Positions 12,201-23,368 of a stretch of DNA of 64,000 bases are shown piece after piece. Numbering within the stretch: the stretch's first letter is position 1; the number at the start of each line of letters is the position of its first letter. The stretch lies in the NCBI GenBank assembly GCA_963978905.1, contig OZ022256.1:35574001-35638000 (forward strand), in the 5' to 3' direction. The notes below the pieces were generated by a model. It made no database searches, had not been told where the DNA came from, and worked only from the letters and a program-made list of their open reading frames with translations. The DNA comes from Trichostrongylus colubriformis (taxonomy: Eukaryota; Nematoda; Chromadorea; Rhabditida; Trichostrongylidae). The translations under genes were made by a program, and so were the position numbers.

Positions 12201-15200
12201 AGACGCCTTACTGAAAACTGCCCAGTGATCTCATAATTATAGTTGCTGGCTTCCACACAGCTTTGCTGTTTAAGCAAAGCGAATAGAAATGCACCTGCTG
12301 TGCTACAGGGGAAAATACCTCCGCTTTCTTCTCAAATGGTTTGGAAAAGGCGGTGTGTGAATGTAGGGAAAACATTTCTACCCCTTGTGCCTGCCAGTGG
12401 CTAGTGTCACCGCGAAGCTTTCCTTTTGAAACTGATCTCGAGAAGTTCCTCCTTTTTTCTTCTTTTATCTTTTCCAAATTCGCTTGAACCATCAGAAGAC
12501 TGAATAGATGATCAGCAAAATAACGATTTCCGTTGTGCACTCTATTGGAAATTGAAATCCATAAAACAGCAGTCTTACTCGAAATATAGCAGTGTGAAAA
12601 CGCTGCTGTTGTTTTTGCACATTTGGATACTTTTTTTTTCAAGGTGCTGGAGTGGCTTGAGACTGAACGACGCGAGGCAGTTCTGCTGAATCCAGATTTT
12701 GACGAGGTTATTGCAGTTTGTTTTTTTTTTTTGCGAATTTGGGACTGGTTTCGTGCATTTTCGCAGGGTTGGAAAAAATCTGCTAGAGCAAACGATAACA
12801 GAAGGGCCAGATGAGCAATCCTTCGCTCTGATCATTGTGGCGATAAAGATCCTTTCGCGGACAGTTCATAAAAGATGCAAAGTATCCAGCCAGTTCAAAG
12901 ACATATCGTCAATTGTTCTGGACAGGGGTCCGATATAAGCGAAGATCGTTTGTGACAGAGGTGTGTCAAACTTTGCATGATCCTGAAGTTTAAGAAGCTG
13001 TAAGGTCTACGTGTTCTTCTGAATAGTGTTTATTTCCTGATGATCAACTGCCGTCGGCTGTTATCACCTTCGTGAACAGGACTGGATCATGCACATTGTC
13101 ATAGAAGTATTCGCAGGATTCGTCTCCAGTATTCAAGAATGAATGCAGCCAGACAGGTTGCGCAGCTGAGACCGGATGGTGGACGCCGCGATTATTTGCC
13201 CTGATTGGCTCATGTTGACTTGTTGTTTGCAAAGGGTAGAGTTTATCGCTGTGATGGCGATCCACTGTGGAGGTTATGGGGGAGGGTGAGAGGGGCGGGG
13301 GGTGACCTGCAAGGATGACCAAGACCAGCCAGACGGAATGAATTGTCATTTGCATGAGCATTAAGCAAATCTCAATCATTGGGCGAGATCTGAACACAAA
13401 AATGATTGCTTGTCCCATGAACCGATTTCCTCTCATCTTAGCATTACATCTGATGAACCGATTTCCTCTCATCTTAGCATTACATCTGATTTTTTGGAAA
13501 TGGGTACTATCTCTCCTTGATATGGTAGAATTGGCGCGGTGACTTGCACATCGGATGGTCTTCAGGTTTATTGAAAGTCTAATGTGCACTTGTTACGCGG
13601 AAGCGCTGCGCAAATTTCATCAGAGAGGCCCGTTTTATCCATGAACGCTTTGAAACCAGTCAATTGAGTAAAACGGTGGTCTACAAGTGTGGTACCCGCA
13701 TCGACTGACTTCAGCGAAATGGAGCTGATGTGAGTTGTGATCAGATGAAGTATGAAGTGGCAGAACCCTGATTACGCGAGGCGTAGAAAGTTAAACAAGA
13801 GTTTCGAAGCTCGTCGAATCTGCTCCACAGGCACCACGTAATTCAGATGGATTTGTATGGAATATCTCTAAGCAATTTATTCTAAGAAATCACGGAGCAT
13901 TTCATTCTCTTGCAAAGCTTTTGTAACTGATTGTTACAGTTTGTGACGTTCAGATCCCTACTCATCCTGCAAAAAAGAAATTGAAGAACGATCAAATCAT
14001 GGACTTGACGCAGAAATTTAAACCAACGACGAATCCTAGGTAAGAATTGAGAAAAACTTTAGAAGTTGGCAAGGACTGATCCTAGTCCTGTTGGTTATGT
14101 AAAGCCGGTGTTATCAGTGCACCGACGCTGCGAGTGTTTTGTTTCTTCTCCAATTCCTGCAACAATAATGTTCCATGCGGTAGCTCTGACAGTGGCTCTC
14201 CAATTTTGGTATAATGCTACCAGCGTACATTTCCCGTACCTGAGCTCCGACAGGGCTATCACTGAAGGTTTCCAAAATGTGTGATGACCACCTTCAAAGG
14301 CGCACATTACTGCGCGCGTCTTATAACGTGATTATGTAGAAAGCAAATTAGGCTCAATATAGCGGCTTAAAATGAACACGTTTTGCACACTCCCACGTGA
14401 TGCGACACTGTTGTGGGTTGGCAAAGCTAGTATATCAAAACGTTCTTGATGAGAGATGAAGCAAAGGAACAGTGTGAACAGTCAAAAATACTTTTATTGA
14501 ATAATCGATATCTAACTATTTTTAGCTGGAATTCACTTTTCACTAACCTCGAAAAGGCTTTATCCAACTGAACATACTGGGAAGAAACTCAGATTATAAA
14601 AAACAACGGAAACCTCAGAAATGGCATGAAGAGTTGGAAATTAGCTCGAATAAAACATATTTGTAAAGTCCTTGTTCTCCCTGAGTCAGAACATACTTTG
14701 AAAAGTCCCCGTTCCCTGGCATCGAGGGGAGTGCATCAATCACGCTTGATATCGCGGCTTATGTATCCTTCGTGTTACAAATGAAGTTCAAAGCAGACCT
14801 TTCTTCATCAGTCTTTATCAGGTCTGATAACCCACTATTGATTTCGCCCCACCTCCACTCTCAGAACTCTTCAAAAAGTTGGTACCTTGCGATTGTTATA
14901 TGTGATTTGTGAGTTTCTGGTCAAACACGCAGACACACACACTAAAAGACGCTCAGCTGCTTATATATGGTATTAGCACCATCATACCAGTGGGGTGGAG
15001 CGCTCTTTTCTCGGTGCTGTTCTAATTACTCCGCAACTTCGTCCATTTCGGTGCTGATGGTCCATTGATGAAAAAGCGCCAGCGTGGTATGTGTGCGTTA
15101 TTTTTTTCCTTGACAAATTTCTCCGAAACAGTATAAGAATTGTGCAATAAGCTGTTTTTTTGTACTCGGGCGATTGTTGCGGAGGGTGGTGACTGCTCTC

Positions 15201-18200
15201 AAAATCCACTGGACGACTGATGAATTCAAGTGGGAGGAATTTTTTCTCGTATGACGAGAGCAGAAATTCTCCGATTGGAACCATCTCGAAATAAACTCAG
15301 CTTTTCTGGCGGCATGCAGATCTTGTGGTTTTCTGCATGGAACTATCTGAAACATCGTGTGTAGCAAAAGCACAGTCGAGGACATTTTTTGTCAAGTTGT
15401 TTGTTATGCTATGCGGTTGCGTTTCCATCTCTCAACTAGCGAAGGAGGAATGTGCTAGTGCGTCTTTGAAAAAATGATCTATATTCATGATATGTTAAGG
15501 AAAAGGCATGAAGTAAAGGATAAGGCAAGTAGAAGCACTGGGCGGAGATGGCGTGGTAAGGTGCTTAGTGAGGTGAGCTAGCAGTTCCTGCGGTGAATAA
15601 GGAATGGGTCCCACTCTCATAGAAGTCTTCAGTAGCACATTTCGTCTTCCCTAGCACTGGTCGCTCTTCGACTAGTTTTATCTTCACTGAATTCTAGGCA
15701 AAATACTTAATCCCAGGATCATAGTAGGTTGTCTTCTGCCATAATTACTGATTAGTGTACTACAGTCATGCGTGTCGGAATCGGCGTGAACAACGCATTT
15801 GCGTTCTTTCTTCACGATTTGTCCTCTCATGTGATGTTATATTAACCCACAGTTTTCAGTTCTGTTAGTGTCTGGGAAGTTCGAAAAAATTCGGTCGCTT
15901 CACCTACCTGATATCACCACAATACAAGCGTATGCTTCACCGAGTGGTCTTCGCGCGGCTTGATCTAGTACTGCCCATCACATTAAGAAATTTTCCTGGG
16001 AAATAGTGGTAAGTGGGGTCCCGAGATTCCAATACCTTTGCAGTCACAGTAGTACCCTTAGGTCGGATTTTCAGCATCGGGTGAGAACGATGAGATCACC
16101 TCTTGGCGTAGGCACCTCGCTTTTGGATGGGTTGTGGCTTCTGGTCCACTGGTGCCCTTGCACTTTCCTTTGATTCACTGAACTTCTCACCGTGAGTGTT
16201 GAAAAGGATGTCAGGCGTGTCAGGGCCAGGGTCACCGATTAACCATGGAAAGCAATATCTATCAACGGGTACCGCCGTGGATGTACACTCCAGAAACAAT
16301 GGGATGAAAACAAAAATTAGCTGATATGGATTTTTTCCATATCTTACTACGATCGCAAGTACGTAATCTTGCCACTATGCGGACCGGAAAAACGTTTGTA
16401 TTCATTGAGAATGTGGATGAAATCCTCATGCATGGCGCATCCCACAGAAAAGCTGAACGACGCTTCTCGCCTTTCCACTAGGCCTCCGAGAGCGAAGGAT
16501 GCATACTGGAAAAATTTCAGTAACAATGAATCGATTTTTGGGGAGATTCGTGGGAAGATCTCGCGAATTCGACGAAAAAAGCTTTCCTCAACTGGCTTTT
16601 TTGAATTTTTCTTGCTTCGTTTCGAAGATATGGCACAGCTCAGGTAGTTATTCGAAAGCGACAACCTAGCAGACCCTGCTTCACCAAAACGAACTCATAT
16701 GGTCAAGTTTGAAGGAAGTTATGGCCATTTCCGTGAAACACTTCGAAATTTTCCTCATCAAATCCTCATCAACCTTCCCTCAAACTAACTTCCTTCGTTT
16801 TGAAGATATGGCATAGCTCAGGTAGTCATTCAAAGCGACAACCTAGCAGACCCTGCTTCACCCAAAAGAACTCATATGGTTAAGTTTGAAGGAAGTTATG
16901 GCCATTCCCGTGAAACACTTCGAAATTTTCCTCATCAAATCCTCATCAGAAAACCCATATCGAGAACTAAGCAACCATTGGGGAAAGCAAGCGGTCAGTA
17001 GATAGGTCTTGGAGAGTTATTAAGAAAACAGGTCACAGCTGCTTGAAAGATGGGCTCTAGGTAAGATTTAGAGTATTTTTGAAATGTTGGAATTTAGTAC
17101 GGGGAAGATAACGCGCTCCATTCAGATCGCGACGCAGCCGCACCTATTCTTTTCGCGCATGATTGTCGGCGATTCGTTCCTCTTTTTCTTTTCTTGTTGT
17201 TTTATAATCTTCTTTCGGTGCTTAGGGAGTCAGGGTGGAAAAAGTAGTATTCTGCGCTCTATCCATAGCGTTAGAAACGGTCTCCAACGCTATGGTTAGA
17301 GCGCAGAGAGCTCGTAGCACTAGCCCAATTGGGCTCGAATTTTGCAATGAAATGATTTTGATGAGGCAAATTCGAGTTTTTTTATTATTCCGGTGTTAGC
17401 CTAAGTCTGGGGGAAGGAGATTCCATTTGCGTAGGCTTAGGCGAACACGCGTAAGTGATTGTTTAGTCCAGTTGAAGCAAATATCTTGTAATATACAATG
17501 AAAAATATTTCGTTCATTATTTATTGCATTTATTTATTATTTATTACAAAATGAAAACTAACAATAACATATATGAAAGAGGGGGGTCGTATTGAGCCCC
17601 CTTTTTTTTGGGGGGAGGGTCGTATTTTTTGAAAATTTACTCATCTCGACGCTTGACCCTGGTCAGAGCCTTTGTCTGGCCACGCTTTGGCGCCTGGTTA
17701 TTGACCAGTAAGGCACCCTGCCACGGCATCCCCAGAAGTCTTACCCTCGCTCGCTCGTCCTGCCACGCGGATATGTCTTTGATTTAGTACTAACAGGTCC
17801 TTACGGCCCTATGCTGAAAGCGGAAAATGACTAAAATGTAGCTCCCTCCATGCTGGCATGTATGCCGTTGAATCACACGGTTGATAACGGCACGTGATCT
17901 TACACCAGCATTTAGTGTGTAATTACGATACCATTCACCACGATTCAGTGGGGGTAGGTGTCGCGTGGTACTTTGGGCATTTATTTCTATAGAAGGAATG
18001 GGTGCACGGAATGAAAACATAAAATAAAATTATTTAAGGTGTGCACTACTAACCGACTATGGCAATGTTGTCAGCCGAGTGGCGCTGGAGGGTTTCAGAG
18101 ATGACGAAATTCTGCAGATTATAAGAGGTGAGTGTTTCACACCATCCTTCGAGAACCTTCTGTTTACTGACAGTTTTTTTAGCTTTCAAAAAAGTTGGAA

Positions 18201-18664
18201 AGAAATTTAATGAGGTGTCGAACATCGTTGGAACCCGAACTCCGCAGGAGATATCAATTTTCTACCGTCGTTACAAATTACAGTATCATCTAGACGCGGT
18301 AATCTATCGTTGCGCCTTAACTTTTTTGCCTTTTAGCGATTGGCGGCTTTTCTCTTCGATCTATCTCATTTTTCAGCTTTTTGAAAGCTCTCGGAAAGCT
18401 CTATTGCCGCCGATTATCGCGGCTTCGACGTCGCGAAGTTTGCATCCCGAGAACGGCTCATCGTCACCTACACCCGAACCTGTTCCTCGACGAAGAAGGG
18501 CTGGATCGGACCCTGCTTATCCCGAAGCTGACGTGGCGCCAGTTAAAACCACGCGAGTTACCAGACAGTCAGCCGCTTCTGTACAAAAGGACACAGGGGA
18601 GCGGGAGTTGAATGGCCGGGTCTCACCACGCTCTGTTTCGCTTGGCGATAAACTGCAGAAATGA
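3270..18664 (+). CDS. CoREST/RCOR-like corepressor (ELM2-SANT-zinc finger-SANT), 17 exons
   Basis: Exons read in one continuous phase are 3270-3596, 4536-4625, 6081-6181, 6826-6899, 7533-7741, 8613-8696, 10028-10135, 10227-10324, 10509-10593, 10657-10757, 10826-10945, 11427-11541, 12644-12706, 13954-14039, 18075-18127, 18183-18298 and 18377-18664. They give about 705 residues. The N-terminal 270 residues are polar and low-complexity. ELM2 begins at IELSAKIGPEHQ. SANT1, a CX2C-X14-CX2C finger and SANT2 (KFNEVSNIVGTRTPQEISIF) follow. The Ser/Pro/Arg-rich tail ends DKLQK. CoREST proteins scaffold HDAC1/2 through ELM2-SANT1 and the LSD1 demethylase through the linker, and act in the nucleus. SANT2 matches RCOR SANT2 best, while the finger recalls MTA/RERE proteins. 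The start is the first ATG after a strong acceptor with an in-frame stop between. Exon 5 could also begin at 7518 in the same phase. The exon 13 borders (CAAG acceptor, GTTATT donor) are the weakest. The very large introns hold repeats. Confidence 0.85.
7533..10324 (+). other. ELM2-coding exons of the CoREST-like gene
   Basis: Four exons encode the ELM2 domain. Exon 7533-7741 ends IELSAKIGPEHQ, the usual ELM2 opening of the 'IRVGPEYQA' type. Exon 8613-8696 continues ATFEPFYACDF and then an acidic stretch. Exon 10028-10135 encodes IWHVEPSGSCPYTEEELDDA. Exon 10227-10324 encodes MLYCLMKHNHSIDAMLENIE, matching the ELM2 tail of RCOR proteins ('GMLFWHKHNIEKSL' type). ELM2 with SANT1 binds class I histone deacetylases in known family members. 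The gap residues between blocks are acidic and diverged. Confidence 0.8.
8174..8341. repeat. Dispersed TGCGATTCTGCG-type repeat (copy 1, intron 6)
   Basis: Inside intron 6 the sequence is built from permutations of 'gattctgcgat' on both strands, including ctgtgattctgcgatccgca, gcagaatcgcagt and gcgatgctgcgattatgcgg. Similar blocks lie at 39340-39400 and 50208-50270. No coding potential is apparent. Confidence 0.55.
10509..10757 (+). other. SANT1-coding exons of the CoREST-like gene
   Basis: Exons 10509-10593 and 10657-10757 encode LNIAQQREFERVLRDLKGKN followed by FGAIQDKF and then MRQYYLGEITQYYYQSKRRA. This is the SANT pattern of an N-terminal helix, the phrase 'KNF..I...F' and the final helix 'EI..YYY..K'. 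The exon split inside the domain and both phases are consistent (incoming phase 2 at 10509, phase 0 at 10657). Confidence 0.8.
10826..11541 (+). other. GATA-like zinc finger and basic linker exons of the CoREST-like gene
   Basis: Exon 10826-10945 encodes YECANCSKYLWEGKHRPPKY followed by CAVCQLYYK, a CX2C-X14-CX2C arrangement. Exon 11427-11541 continues RNGHHRNVVGKLFETDEKIV and ends in TMSSDE. The finger plus 'YYKRNG' resembles the GATA-type finger that follows SANT in MTA and RERE proteins ('C..C...Y.KKYG'). Vertebrate CoREST proteins, as I recall them, lack it at this place. The intron between the two exons is 481 bp. Confidence 0.65.
11840..12030. repeat. Two-copy tandem repeat with ATCGAT-rich palindromes (intron 12)
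   Basis: Two diverged units contain a 'tatcgatcg/tattgatcgg' palindromic core, each followed by 'atcggtttt(t/c)gt(g/a)tagagg'. They begin near 11838 and 11958, giving a unit of about 120 bp. Reverse-oriented relatives occur at 27600-27900. The repeat lies in the intron between the zinc-linker exon and exon 13 of the CoREST-like gene. Confidence 0.55.
12078..12128. repeat. Dispersed GCGCGCAGTAGTGTGC repeat copy
   Basis: A short block (gcgcgcagtagtgtgcacca, then gccaactggttta) matches the arms of the foldback at 29999-30274. Partial matches also occur at 14303-14320 and 26060-26080. It appears to be a solo arm of that repeat family inside an intron. Confidence 0.45.
13417..13488. repeat. Exact 36-bp tandem duplication in intron 13
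   Basis: The 36-bp unit beginning atgaaccgatttcctctcat occurs twice head to tail (13417-13452 and 13453-13488) with no difference. This suggests a very recent slippage or duplication event. It lies in the intron between CoREST-like exons 13 and 14. Confidence 0.8.
14040..18074. repeat. 4-kb repeat-filled intron 14, with a tandem duplication of about 179 bp at 16612-16960
   Basis: The largest intron of the CoREST-like gene has no coding signal. A unit of about 179 bp beginning 'ttcg(t)tttgaagatatggc' occurs at about 16617 and again at about 16796. Both copies share 'gacaacctagcagaccctgc' and 'ttatggccattcccgtgaaac'-type segments. A G/C-mononucleotide patch (17580-17630) and the hairpin at 17251-17307 also lie here. 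The rest shows nothing I can name. Confidence 0.6.
17251..17307. repeat. 22-bp stem hairpin
   Basis: Arms 17251-17272 (tctgcgctctatccatagcg and tt) and 17286-17307 are inverted repeats with one mismatch in 22, around a 13-nt loop. They may be the remnant of a small foldback transposon. No promoter or terminator role is implied within this intron. Confidence 0.75.
18075..18298 (+). other. SANT2-coding exons of the CoREST-like gene
   Basis: Exons 18075-18127 and 18183-18298 encode VALEGFRDDEILQIIRAFKK followed by VGKKFNEVSNIVGTRTPQEI and then SIFYRRYKLQYHLDA. This follows RCOR SANT2 ('YGRDFQAISDVIGNKS..' and 'NYRRRFNLDEV') closely, including the G-(T/N)-(R/K) turn and the YRR helix. In CoREST this domain contacts DNA and nucleosomes. 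These exons are 4 kb from the previous one, beyond a repeat-filled intron. Confidence 0.8.
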
Positions 18665-21600
18665 ACGCTAAACTGAAGAGCTACGGAGACTTGTCAGTGC
18701 ACACATACGCCATTTTTTGTGTCGAGAAACATTCAATTAGACATAGCTTTGATCCAAGTAATTATTCTGCCCCTCAGTTAACAGATCAGACTTTGAAGAG
18801 CTGCGAGTATGAGACTGCCCCCAATAGAGAAGACTTCGGTGGAGGCGAGATAGCATCCAAGGTTTTCTCAGTTTGATGGGAACTCAGAATGAAAAAAAAT
18901 TAAATGGCGAGCAAAGCGAAACTAGTTTGAAGTGTTTCTTGCCATCTGATATATTCAGATGAGGCGGGGCTGTTCCGTACTCTTCTCTCTGAAATAGTAA
19001 CGGTGCCACTAACAAAGCCTTGTGTCAACTTTTTGAGATTATATGTGAATTTCGACCGGAAATCAGGGTCACGCTTCAGTTAAGCGCCTCTTTTTTTTGG
19101 CATAGTGATAACCCTGCATATGTCCAAGACTGATTTGATTCATCCAAATGTGCTCTTTCCTATCATGTCCATCTCTTCCTTTCGCCACAATCATATGGTT
19201 TTTTCCTTTCAAGGGTATATAGCATGTGTTATAACGGTGTTTGCACGCGGGTCCGAGAGTTTGACCTTATTCCGCTATTTTGTAAGTACTTTAATGTCTA
19301 TTCCATTATGTTTGTTTCTTCTGAATGCCGATTATGCTTATCTCTTCGTGAATGCTTTATCTATCGTGTAGTTGGTTGGATTAGAAGTGGATCACCCAGG
19401 GTGGCTCCAGCTAGGAATTCGTTCCTTCTTTCATGCTTTTATCCTTCTGACTTGTAGCCCGTCCCTTTAGGATTTATCATATAAAATCACGCGCGCTACT
19501 TCAACATAACTGCGATATGCAGACGCTGTCTCCGCGGGTGTGCGTCAGTGCTTAGGGCAAGTCATATAATCGGCCAATTAGGTCGTCACGGAAGGAGGTG
19601 ATCATTCCCCCTCAAGCGCGGAAGAAGTTACCAGCGAGACCAGCAAACGTTTAGCGCGCGCGAAGACGCAAGCCGCGTGGCACGGTGACCCGTCTTGCCG
19701 TACGCTGGCTTCTCCTTACGCGTTCGAAGCTTGTACGAATCCATCCTCGGCCGACGAATGTAGCTCTGCAAGTCACGTGTCTCGGTTGTGTATCCTTTTA
19801 CATTCGACCTTCTCGTCTACAACTTTCAATTTTAAAATTTCCAAAGTATTTATTTTTTATCGCAATGCTGGAAGTTCTTGGATTATATGTGATTGTTGTA
19901 TAGATTTCATATATGCGCACTGCTGATGATTTCTCGTTTCATTGTTGCTGTTTTTATGTAAATGTCCCTTACGCGGGTGTGTTCTGACACGTGAGATATT
20001 TCTTTTCTGTAAATGCACAATTTTTCTGTTCACCGCACACACTGGAGTGCTGTGTCGCAACGTTGTCTTCCGTGATCCGAGTCGTCTTATTTTATTGCAT
20101 CATTTTGTTGTATCCTCACCCATTTTCATTCATCGGGGTAGATTTCCATATGTATGACATGCTCAGCGTTATGATTCTGTAAAATAAAAGAATTTTAGTC
20201 GCTGACTGGTCGGCAATGCATGATCTGAAGTAAGACCATCGATGGGACCTCGTAATAGGTCTCTCTTGTGACTACGAGATTCGGAACATTTGCTCGTTTT
20301 CAAAGTGTGGTTTGGGAAGTAATTCACTGGCAGCCGTAGTGGGCAAGTGAAGATGGGGACCATTTTGCGTTGTTTCCCCGCATTATTTGTCCAGGATTAT
20401 GTGTTAGCTCAACTGGTTGTGCACTCCTGCTCTCCACGCTTTACATAAATTCAATAATTTCGATTAATAACGATCAATAGTCATGGCTTTATGATGGTTT
20501 CACCTTTGGACGCACCCGCTCATTGACCCGATGAACACTCGCGCTGTAGAATGCTTCGACCCTACACAAAAACCAATATTTTGATTGATGCTGATCAACA
20601 GTCGCAACAAGAGATCAGCTCCTTATTGGAGGCTTTTTTCATTCCTTACTGTGCTTCAGTAATCGATCATGCTTCATATTGACAGAATCTTCGGTGCCCC
20701 CCTCCCCCACACCGTCTTTGTAGTGTGATTACAAAGTTTTGAATTTGCATTTGCCCATAGCAGCGTACAGCTCATCTCCGTCGAAGACATTGACCCCTTG
20801 TCTTTACTCACATTCGTCCCCGTGTTCAGGATTTGTATGACAGGAACTCAGGGTGCTGTCCTGCCTACGCCAGCTAAAGTCCCGTCCACCTTGGAAGCTT
20901 ACCTTCTTTTATCAGCTTTGGCAGCTATCGGCTACTTCTCTATTTTCTCCGCCTCTGTACTATGCTGGAAACGTCATGAATTTTTTGGGGAAAGTACCGC
21001 TTGGTTAGCTGCATGCGCCACCCACTGAATGCAGGTGTCCATCTTTCAGATAAGTTTATCAGATTGGACACTGCTTCATTTTCACCAGCATTTTTCGATC
21101 TGTAGGATATGCGGGAGCTGAACTGTGTTTTTTCCACTGACCATAAGCATCATCCGTGGGATACGTAACGCCATCTTGGGCGGTCTCTTTGATCTTTACC
21201 AGAAGGTGGTTGCACTTTAACTTGACTCATTTCTCGTCGACGTTAGAGCTCTTAGAAATGAATCAAAATTCTCGTCATAAGCGCCAAGCACTGCAGAAGC
21301 GGGGCAAAGACCGCGATTCGGCTTCGGATCTCATGATTGGACTGATAAAGTGAGCAACGTACTTTCGAACACTGGGACGATGACCAGGCGAGGTGTAGGT
21401 TCTCACACTTTTGAGGCTGGGAACAGATGGAAAACGTATGGCAAAACGGTCGAATGACGTGCTCGTATTGCTGTTGGGTATTCAGACCCTAATTAACACC
21501 TTTACGCCGCCCATTTCGAGACATCTTCTGCTTCGGTCCGTCACGAAACCAGGGGTTTCAGCACACAAATAACAACTGCTATATAATCAGCTCCAAAATC

Positions 21601-21687
21601 TGCAATTCTTGCCGCTCTTTTTTGTTTACTTGTGCTTTATTGGGAGCTATGTACAAAACTACTGGAAAGTGGTGATGAATAAGTATC
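18665..21687. other. 3' flank of the CoREST-like gene; no second gene recognised
   Basis: After the stop at 18662-18664 there is no conserved coding sequence. A poly(A) signal AATAAA at 20183-20188 is a candidate but is distant. A frame at 20798-21028 (+) has a hydrophobic run (AYLLLSALAAIGYFSIFSAS) typical of one membrane segment. It lacks clear splice sites and I cannot assign it. The remainder is AT-rich. Confidence 0.35.
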
Positions 21688-23241
21688 AGGTTGTGTCGAT
21701 ATGAATCGGACAAATTGACAAAATTTTATCTTTATCGCACAACTTTTTAACGATACCTCGGATTCACTTGTATAAGGTTGTCGGGAAACTTCTTTCGTTT
21801 TTTAAAACTTGCTTTTTTCCCTCAAAACTGCTTTCCAGAAATTTCTTCTGTACATATATATGTAGTACAAGTTCTCACGCATCTATGGGTATTATTGTCT
21901 TCCATCTCCCGGATAACCTTTATGGCAAAATAAACATATCAAAGGTCAACCTCATTTTCAATGCAAAAATTATAAAAAAAATTTTTCTTTGAATGGCGTT
22001 AGACAGGGAAAGGAAAAGGTGATAATCCGATGGAGCAAGATCAGGGCTATAAGGTGGATGGGGTAGCAATTTTTATCCAAGCTCGAGAATTTTTTGGCGA
22101 GTCATTTTTTCAATAGTGGTAAAAATTTTTTTGAATTTTTTTTTGAAAAAAATTTTTGAGCTTGGATAAAAATCGCTGCCTTATAGCCCTGATCTTGCTC
22201 CATCGGATTATCACCTTTCCCTTTCCCTGTCTAACGCCATTCAAAGAAAAAAAATTGGAATTGAAAATGAGGTGACTTTTGATATTTTTATTTTGCCGAA
22301 AAGGGTTATCCGGGAGATGGAAGACAACAATACCTATAGATGCGTGAGAACTTGTACTACATATATATGTACAGAAGAAATTTCTGGAAAGCAGTTTTGA
22401 GGGAAAAAAGCAAGTTTTTAAAAACGAAAGAACTTTCCCGACGACCTAATAATATGCTCCATCTTTATCGATGACCTGTTACCGGTTACGCAGATCGTGG
22501 ATGCCCTTGCTCCAGAAGGCCGGAGGCTGGGCCTCAAAGAAGTTCTCGAGTACTTTCCTACGTCGTCGCGAGTTTTGATGTCTTGGCCGTCCAGGTGGCA
22601 TTGGAGGTGGGAGAAAAGGTGATCCGAAGGGGTAAGGCCAGGGGAGGACGGAGGGTGTGGAAGCACAAGGCAACTGCACGAGAGCAGCTCGGCCTTGGTC
22701 AATCTTGCAATGTGCGGTCTTGCGTTGTCGTGCTGGAAGTAGACATGTGACCGCCGCCGTTGCGAATTTTGACATTCGCCTTCAATTCTCGTAATCGACG
22801 AATGTAGATGTCGGCGGATACTAGTGTACCTTCATCGAGCAGCTCTCAGTATCCTACGCCGTGTACGCCCACCAAATGCGGTCTTCGTCTTCGATGGTAT
22901 AGTCGCCTGACTCAAACTTCGAATGTCACAAGTACACTGTACTTCTGGCGGGGGCATGCTCCTTGTAAACTTCCTCTAGGCGTCTTTCGATATCCGCGGG
23001 TTCTTGGCCACATAGTGTTAGGAAGAGTATGACGTTGCGGATGTGGTCTCTGTACGGCTTGAAATCTGGCGGCCTGGTGGCGGAATGAAACTAGTTTGGA
23101 GTGTTCATTTGATTGTATTCTAGAGCTTTTTATACTCATTCCAACGGTGCCTCGTGCATCCATTTTCGTTAAATTGTTGCTGAGTTATGATCTTTAGAAG
23201 TCATCACTACCATCTGTCCGAGTCATATCGACCCAAACTAA
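21688..23241 (-). mobile_element. Mariner-like element with degenerate transposase, interrupted by a second element
   Basis: The left end (caggttgtgtcgatatgaat then cggacaaattg) and right end (ccatctgtccgagtcatatc then gacccaaacta) are inverted and match the TIRs of the better copy at 27950-28845. Minus-strand frames after the insertion carry the mariner C-terminal pattern: a broken HPP-SSPGLTPSDHLF block, then HLDGQDIKTRDDVGKY and a final GIHDL. The reading frame shifts several times and the N-terminal catalytic part is missing, so it is inactive. A 677-bp foldback sits inside it at 21773-22449. Confidence 0.75.
21773..22449. mobile_element. Palindromic element made of two mariner transposase 3' halves
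   Basis: Two arms of roughly 330 bp face away from a centre near 22110. Both outer ends read TTAGGTCGTCGGGAAAG or TAAGGTTGTCGGGAAAC and are flanked by TA (21771-21772, 22450-22451). Read outward from the centre, the left arm (minus strand) encodes PHPPYSPDLAPSDYHLF, the hallmark C-terminal motif of mariner transposases. The right arm (plus strand) keeps most of it. Both continue with a stop-ridden version of the transposase C-terminus down to the TIR. The element therefore consists of two truncated mariner 3' ends joined head to head. It interrupts an older mariner. Another copy begins at about 63784. Confidence 0.8.
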
Positions 23242-23368
23242 ATAGCAGAGAAATGCTGGTAAGTATTGTAGGGTACACCACTAATATGTGGTTTCAGAGG
23301 CAGATTTGTGGAAGCAGGACTTTTTTGGTTTTTTCTTCAACGAAGGCCAATTACTCAAATGATGTATG
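23147..23368. repeat. Duplicated segment, copy 1 (mariner right end plus flank)
   Basis: About 220 bp starting ggtgcctcgtgcatccattt and ending near tcaacgaaggccaattactc recurs almost identically at 24450-24664. It contains the right end of the 21688-23241 mariner plus about 125 bp of flanking DNA. The copying therefore moved genomic DNA rather than the transposon alone. Confidence 0.8.

Noticed and set aside
12644..12814. Extending exon 13 into the poly-T stretch, or ending the gene at a basic WKKSARANDNRRAR frame
   Set aside because: The following exons at 13954, 18075, 18183 and 18377 keep phase and complete SANT2. The short basic end would truncate the protein before it. An alternative isoform remains possible.
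20798..21028. Membrane-protein exon
   Set aside because: There is one hydrophobic run but no acceptor/donor pair in frame and no family resemblance, so it is mentioned only in the flank description.
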